Below are positions 5,448 through 9,562 of a DNA stretch of 9,562 nucleotides, piece after piece. Under the pieces are notes generated by a model that worked only from the letters and a program-made list of their open reading frames with translations, was not told where the DNA came from and searched no databases. The stretch comes from JBEKCP01 sp050014815 (GTDB taxonomy: Bacteria; Planctomycetota; Planctomycetia; Pirellulales; Thermoguttaceae), in assembly GCA_050014815.1 (NCBI GenBank), contig JBEKCP010000185.1:1-9562 (forward strand), in the 5' to 3' direction. The translations under genes were made by a program, and so were the position numbers. How positions within the stretch are numbered: the stretch's first letter is position 1; the number at the start of each line of letters is the position of its first letter.

Positions 5448-6581
5448 GTGGTAGCCGCAACCCGAACCAAAGTGAACCGTTTTATGGCCAAAAGAACACA
5501 AACCGCGGAAAAGACGTTGGAGGGGCGCCCGGGCGTCGAGGCCATGCTGGACGCCCATCCCAGCCTCAAGACGACCGTCGCCCAGATCGAGAAGCAGTTC
5601 GGCCAGGGGGCCATCATGCCGCTGGGGGCCGAGCGGATTTGCCATGTTCTCGGCGTCTCGACCGGCAGCCTGTCGCTGGACATGGCCCTGGGCGGCCAGG
5701 GGATCCCGAGCGGGCGGGTCGTCGAGGTCTTCGGCCCCGAGTCGGGCGGCAAGACGACGCTGGCCCTGCACGTGATCGCCCAATCCCAGCGGCGGGGCGG
5801 CATTGCCGCCTTCATCGACGCCGAGCACGCCCTGGACCCCACCTGGGCCAAGAAGCTGGGCGTCGAACTGGAAACGCTACTGGTCAGCCAGCCCGGCTGC
5901 GGCGAAGAGGCCATGCACATCGCCGAGATGCTCATCAAGTCCAACGCCGTGGACGTGATCGTCATCGACTCGGTCGCCGCGCTGGTGCCCAGGAAGGAGC
6001 TCGAAGGGGAGATCGGCGATACGCACGTCGGGCTCCAAGCCCGGCTCATGAGCCAGTCGCTGCGGAAGCTGACCGGGGCCATCGCCAAGAGCAAGACGGC
6101 CGTGATCTTCATCAACCAGATCCGCGAGAAGATCGGCGTGATGTTCGGCAACCCGGAGACCACGCCGGGCGGCCGGGCCCTCAAGTTCTACGCCTCCTGC
6201 CGCCTGGATGTCCGCCGCATCGGCCAGCTCAAGGAGGGGGAGGAGGTCGTCGGGCAGCGGGTGCGGGTGAAGGTGGTCAAGAACAAGGTCGCCCCCCCCT
6301 TCCGCGTCGCCGAGTTCGACATGATGGCCACGAGCGGCATCAGCTACGAGGGCGATATCCTCGATCTGGCCATGGAGGACAAGCTCATCGTTCGCACCGG
6401 GGCGTGGTTCCGCTACGGCGACCTTCAGATCGGGCAGGGCCGCGAGAACACCCGCGACTACCTTCGCGAGCATCCCGAGTTGGTTGCCGAGCTCCGCGAA
6501 AAGGTCCTCGCCTCCCGCGGCTTCGCCGACGGGCAGACCGGCAACATCAAGGCCATCGAGACCGGTGCCGGCGAAGAGTAA
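5448..6581 (+). CDS. recA: Recombinase A
   Basis: RecA forms ATP-dependent filaments on single-stranded DNA, drives strand exchange in recombinational repair, and activates LexA self-cleavage where LexA exists. This protein is full length at 377 residues. Landmarks are the MAW-region GSLSLDMALGGQGIPSGRVVEV, Walker A GPESGGKT (96-103, where E. coli has GPESSGKT), FIDAEHALDP (122-131), Walker B VIVIDSVAAL (170-179), the L1 loop with EGEIGDTHVG (186-195), the L2 block INQIREKIGVMFGNPETTPGG, then FYASCRLDVRRIG and the C-terminal GAWFRYGDLQIGQGREN. GTG at 5448 is chosen because AAAGGA (5434-5439) precedes it by eight bases, the same spacing as in clpX. The ATG at 5484 (MAKRTQ) resembles other RecA starts but has no Shine-Dalgarno site. 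The acidic C-terminal tail is short. It has its own promoter and appears to be transcribed alone. Confidence 0.97.
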   Translation: MVAATRTKVNRFMAKRTQTAEKTLEGRPGVEAMLDAHPSLKTTVAQIEKQFGQGAIMPLGAERICHVLGVSTGSLSLDMALGGQGIPSGRVVEVFGPESGGKTTLALHVIAQSQRRGGIAAFIDAEHALDPTWAKKLGVELETLLVSQPGCGEEAMHIAEMLIKSNAVDVIVIDSVAALVPRKELEGEIGDTHVGLQARLMSQSLRKLTGAIAKSKTAVIFINQIREKIGVMFGNPETTPGGRALKFYASCRLDVRRIGQLKEGEEVVGQRVRVKVVKNKVAPPFRVAEFDMMATSGISYEGDILDLAMEDKLIVRTGAWFRYGDLQIGQGRENTRDYLREHPELVAELREKVLASRGFADGQTGNIKAIETGAGEE

Positions 6582-6610
6582 GACGTTTCTGTTGCGGAAG
6601 ACGTAAAGCA

Positions 6611-6660
6611 GTAGGGTGGGGCGACGGGCACCATGCGAAGCATGGTCGGCGAGCCCCGCC
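6611..6660. repeat. REP-like nested palindrome after recA
   Basis: Outer arms GGTGGGGC (6615-6622) and GCCCCGCC (6653-6660) pair with one G-T wobble. Inside them ACCATGC (6630-6636) and GCATGGT (6640-6646) form a perfect 7-bp stem around a GAA loop. The opening TAGGGTGGG resembles dispersed intergenic palindromic (REP-type) repeats seen in many genomes. It lies 30 bp after the recA stop and may also end recA transcription or protect the mRNA. The ATG at 6633 lies inside the palindrome, which argues against it as the start of the next gene. Confidence 0.55.
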
Positions 6661-6701
6661 AACGGCAATTTTGGCCCGTTTCTGCACGCACGAAAATCAA
6701 T

Positions 6702-9494
6702 ATGCCGGAGCCCCTGCTCAACCCCTTGTTTCGCCGCCAAGATGTGGAGGCGGTCGCCGGCCGGCTCTCCGACGCGGGCGCGGCAGCCCTGCACACCCGC
6801 GAGTTCCAGTCCGCTTGCGAGAGCCTGAAAAACAAACGGCTAAGCGGCGAGGCGAATACGCGCGAGAAGATCATCGAGCCGATCCTCTACGAGGTCCTCG
6901 GGTTCGAGCGCAGCGAGAACGACGCCGAACACGCGGTGAACCACGCCGGGGCGGGTGGCGATTCCGGCGCCGTCGAGTACTTCTTCCGCATCGGCGACAA
7001 CGCGGTTCCCATCGAAGCCAAGACGTGCGGTAAATCGCTCGACAAGAAGGATAGCTCCGGCCGTTCGCCGGTCCGGCAGGGGTGGGACTACGCGGCGCTG
7101 TCGAATTGTCGCTGGTTCGTCGTCGCCAACGGGTCCGAGTGGCGGCTCTACAAGACGCAGCTCAAGGGCAGCGAGAGCCCCTTGAGCGCCTGCGAGCGCT
7201 ATTATCTCAAGGACATCACCGGGGAGCGCAAGGAGTTCTTGCGATTCTATGCGACGTTCCGGCGGGACGCCTTCCGGCCGGACCGGGACGGCATCTGCCC
7301 GCTCGACGAGCTGCGCAAGCAAAGCGAGAAGTGGCAGGAATCGATCACCGAGACAATTTACGACAAGCTGGTCGAGAGCCGGCTTCTTCTATTCCGCGCC
7401 GTCCAATCGCAGTCGCCCGATCGCCCGCAGTCGGAGATCAACGAGGCGGTCGTCAAGCTGTTGTTTCGGATCATGTTCATTCGGTTCGCCGAGGACACGC
7501 CCTTGCTGCCCAAGGAATTCCTCGAGCGAGAAGTGATCCAACGTTTCGAGCAGGACACGAAGTGGGGCCACGAGGCCACGCTCTACGGCTACGTGCAGCA
7601 GTACTTCGCCTGGCTTGACGGCCGCAAGGAGAACCAGTTCAGCATCTACCCCTACGATGGCGCGTTGTTCGATCGCGATGCGATTCTGGACGACCCTCGA
7701 TTGCGGATTGACGACCGGTTGTTCAAGGATATCCTGCGGAAACTCTCGCGGGAGGCGATGGGGCGCCCCATTGACTACTCGCAGATCAATCCGCGGATTC
7801 TGGGCAACATCTACGAGCGGTTTCTGGGGTACGTCATCGAGATCAAGGAGCGGCGTCTCGACCCCCAGGTAAGCCGGGATACGCGCCGCAGGGAAGGAAC
7901 CTTCTACACGCCCCAGTCGGTAACGAAATTCCTTGTCGAGCACGCCGTCGACGAAGCTCTCGCCCGGAGCCCGGACCGCAAGCCGTGGGACCTGGCGTGC
8001 CTCGATCCGGCCTGCGGGAGCGGCCATTTCCTCGTCGAGTACGTCAACTACGTCGCCACCCGGTGCGAGGAACTCGACGACCGCCGCTCGTACCAGCAAT
8101 GGAAACGCCATGTTACCCAGCACGGGGTGTTCGGCGTGGACAAGGACTCCACCGCCGTCATGCTCACCAAGCTGAGCCTGTGGATCAACTCGGCCATGAA
8201 GGATGAGCCCTTCGTGACGATCGACACCCACATCAAGTGCGGCAACTCGCTGGTCTGCGGGACGCCGTCGGGCTTCCGCCTGGCCGCCTACGAGAAGAAA
8301 GCGTATCCCGAGAAGTTCCGCGAGCTCAAACGCCTGCGGAAAGAGCTTTCGGCGCTGGAATCGCGCGCGGCATCCGGCGGCTCTCTCTTTACGGGTCCCG
8401 AGGTCCTCGACCTGCACCGCCAGGTCCGCGGCGCCCTGTCGAGAATCGAAGAGGCCAAGGAGCCGATTCGCGGGGAATTCACCCGGTCGCTCCTGGAGCG
8501 ATGGCCCGGTCTGGAAAGAACGGCTCCCCTCCACTGGGAAATCGAGTTCGCCGAGGTATTCGAGGAGCAAGGCGGGTTCGACCTGATCGTGGGAAACCCG
8601 CCGTGGGGGGCCGATCTGGCCGAAATCCGCGAGTGCCTCGAAGGCGGGACCTTCGCCCTCGCGCGAGGGCAATACGACAGCTACGAATTGTTCATCGAGC
8701 TTGGTCGCCGGCTGCTCCGCGAGGGCGGGGTCTTCGGGTTCATCATTCCCGACAGCATCACGTTGCCCGAGCACGAACCGCTGCGCCGGATGCTGCTGGA
8801 TCAGACGACGCTGACGCGACTGGTGCGGGCCGGCGAGGGTCTTTTTCCGTCGGTCTTCCGCGCCGCCTTCTTCGTCTCCTTCGCCAACGAGCCTCCGCCG
8901 CCGGAGCACCGGGTTCGGGTGGCAACCTTGCGCAAGGACGACCGGCGGCTGCTCGAAGAAGACACGTTGCTTGCGCCAAGCAAGACCATCGCGGAGGTCG
9001 TTCGCGAGGGCGGGCACGACGCCGAGCAATCGCGTTTTCGGGCCAACCCCCGATACGAGGTTGACATTCTGGCACGAGAAACCGACACGCCTATTGTTGT
9101 TAGGGTCGATGAGCGCAAGATCGACTGGACGTCCCTGATGGAGAAGGGGCGGGGCGTGGAGATCGGCAAGGCGGGTGAGGTGCTGCAATGCCCTTATTGT
9201 TATCGATGGGACAATATTCCGCGCAAGGTGAAGGGGGTTTGGCGGCCCAAGGTCTGCCACCATTGCGCCCGCCAGTTCACCTACGAGAAGGCCGCCGGCC
9301 GCGAGGTTATTATTGCCGAGTGGCCGCGAGGCAAGCACTGGAAGCCAATCATTTCCGGCGAGGTTGTCAACCGTTATTGTCTGGGCAACGTCGAATACAT
9401 TGACACCACAAAGGACGGTATCAACTATAAAGCGGCGGACGTAACCGTTCACACCTTGGGGAGCAATGAGGGGGCGGATTGGTGGGCGAGATGA
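6702..9494 (+). CDS. Fused restriction-methylation enzyme (type IIG-like), probably truncated
   Basis: A single 930-residue chain carries both restriction and modification parts, as in type IIG enzymes. The N-terminal EKIIEPILYEVLGF (about 54-67) and a PD-(D/E)XK nuclease core follow, with D87 in GGDSGAVEYF and E105-A-K107 in VPIEAKTC. A helical region leads into an N6-adenine methylase with motif I LDPACGSGHFL (434-444) and motif IV NPPW (632-635); SAM is the methyl donor. The target-recognition region has KGRGVEIGKAGEV and a four-cysteine zinc ribbon, C830-x2-C833 and C852-x2-C855. KPIISGEVVNRYCLG and YIDTTKDGINYK come next, after which relatives normally continue for a long recognition domain. 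Here the frame ends within about 23 residues that look unrelated, so sequence specificity is probably lost. ATG 6702 is chosen because the earlier ATG (6633) lies in a palindrome; no clear Shine-Dalgarno site is seen. A BREX PglX-type methylase is a less likely alternative because of the N-terminal nuclease motif. Confidence 0.85.
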   Translation: MPEPLLNPLFRRQDVEAVAGRLSDAGAAALHTREFQSACESLKNKRLSGEANTREKIIEPILYEVLGFERSENDAEHAVNHAGAGGDSGAVEYFFRIGDNAVPIEAKTCGKSLDKKDSSGRSPVRQGWDYAALSNCRWFVVANGSEWRLYKTQLKGSESPLSACERYYLKDITGERKEFLRFYATFRRDAFRPDRDGICPLDELRKQSEKWQESITETIYDKLVESRLLLFRAVQSQSPDRPQSEINEAVVKLLFRIMFIRFAEDTPLLPKEFLEREVIQRFEQDTKWGHEATLYGYVQQYFAWLDGRKENQFSIYPYDGALFDRDAILDDPRLRIDDRLFKDILRKLSREAMGRPIDYSQINPRILGNIYERFLGYVIEIKERRLDPQVSRDTRRREGTFYTPQSVTKFLVEHAVDEALARSPDRKPWDLACLDPACGSGHFLVEYVNYVATRCEELDDRRSYQQWKRHVTQHGVFGVDKDSTAVMLTKLSLWINSAMKDEPFVTIDTHIKCGNSLVCGTPSGFRLAAYEKKAYPEKFRELKRLRKELSALESRAASGGSLFTGPEVLDLHRQVRGALSRIEEAKEPIRGEFTRSLLERWPGLERTAPLHWEIEFAEVFEEQGGFDLIVGNPPWGADLAEIRECLEGGTFALARGQYDSYELFIELGRRLLREGGVFGFIIPDSITLPEHEPLRRMLLDQTTLTRLVRAGEGLFPSVFRAAFFVSFANEPPPPEHRVRVATLRKDDRRLLEEDTLLAPSKTIAEVVREGGHDAEQSRFRANPRYEVDILARETDTPIVVRVDERKIDWTSLMEKGRGVEIGKAGEVLQCPYCYRWDNIPRKVKGVWRPKVCHHCARQFTYEKAAGREVIIAEWPRGKHWKPIISGEVVNRYCLGNVEYIDTTKDGINYKAADVTVHTLGSNEGADWWAR

Positions 9495-9562
9495 GCTTCC
9501 ACGGCGGCGGTGACGAAAGTGAAGGCGTTGTGGCCTTGCTGGCGGCAAGTTTCAATGACCGT
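9441..9562. mobile_element. Possible left end of an IS66-like insertion sequence
   Basis: GTAACCGTTCACACC begins at 9441, exactly where the upstream gene stops resembling its family. IS66-family elements have terminal inverted repeats that begin with GTAA and make 8-bp target duplications, so CGGCGGAC (9433-9440) would be the predicted duplicated target. An ORF starts 50 bp inside, a reasonable place for the first gene of such an element. The other end and any transposase lie outside the window, so the call rests on one short end sequence and the break in the host gene. Confidence 0.4.
9491..9562 (+). CDS. Start of an unknown ORF, cut by the window end
   Basis: An ATG at 9491 overlaps the stop of the restriction-methylation gene (ATGA) and opens a frame to the window edge: 24 codons beginning MSFHGGGDESEGVVALL. 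I do not recognise it. No strong Shine-Dalgarno site precedes it (GGGCGAG is the best). If the junction at 9441 is a transposon end, this would be the element's first gene and the overlap is accidental. If not, it could be a partner or a split-off part of the restriction system. Confidence 0.35.
   Translation, partial: MSFHGGGDESEGVVALLAASFNDR

Noticed and set aside
6633..6701. A longer N-terminus for the restriction-methylation enzyme starting at ATG 6633
   Set aside because: The ATG lies inside a palindrome and the added 23 residues look like translated repeat sequence.
5639..7033. A 464-codon plus-strand frame overlapping recA and the next gene
   Set aside because: It is the +3 shadow of recA, very rich in Arg, Gly and Pro, and crosses two well-supported genes.
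7389..9548. A 719-codon open frame on the minus strand opposite the restriction-methylation gene
   Set aside because: It mirrors the plus-strand gene and has no recognisable motif; long antisense frames are expected in GC-rich coding DNA, and the plus strand has clear nuclease, methylase and zinc-ribbon motifs.
1..9562. CRISPR arrays, tRNA and rRNA genes
   Set aside because: I saw no regularly spaced repeats, cloverleaf patterns or rRNA-like stretches.

Overview
The window is GC-rich (roughly 60-65% by eye) bacterial chromosomal DNA. It carries core genes (bioF, clpX, recA) mixed with small mobile-type modules: two toxin-antitoxin pairs, a restriction-modification gene and repeat-like palindromes. 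The mix of a signal-peptide protein with beta-sandwich-like domains, AAAGGA ribosome binding sites and a Phd/PIN-type toxin-antitoxin repertoire fits a planctomycete or close relative. That assignment is an impression from gene style, not a proof.

Layout. Bases 1-533 hold the 3' end of bioF (biotin synthesis). Bases 649-866 look like a free-standing non-coding RNA gene: a good sigma70-type promoter, a foldable body and a terminator-like hairpin, with no credible ORF. A convergent minus-strand gene (960-1757) encodes an exported protein with two probable Ig/FN3-like domains. Across a palindrome-rich divergent gap lies a small membrane protein with a SHOCT-like tail (2043-2336), followed by clpX (2452-3726).

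Between clpX and recA sit two convergent toxin-antitoxin operons. The first (plus strand) is a RelE/ParE-like toxin followed by a Phd/YefM-like antitoxin. Its promoter would place the transcription start on the toxin ATG, and a perfect 9-bp-arm inverted repeat covers the -10 box. The second (minus strand) is a ribbon-helix-helix-like antitoxin followed by a PIN-domain toxin, driven by a promoter overlapped by repeated TATACGTAT boxes. recA (5448-6581) follows with its own promoter, whose -10 lies inside a palindrome that could be an SOS box.

Downstream of recA, a REP-like palindrome precedes a 930-codon fused restriction-methylation enzyme (type IIG-like: PD-(D/E)XK nuclease, helical region, N6-adenine methylase, zinc-ribbon-containing target recognition region). 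Its recognition region appears to break off at 9440/9441, where the sequence becomes GTAACCGTTCACACC, resembling the end of an IS66-family insertion sequence. A new ORF starts 50 bp inside that point and runs off the window. The most interesting items are the ncRNA gene, the leaderless toxin-first operon with its operator, the recA promoter palindrome, and the probable transposon interruption of the restriction-methylation gene.
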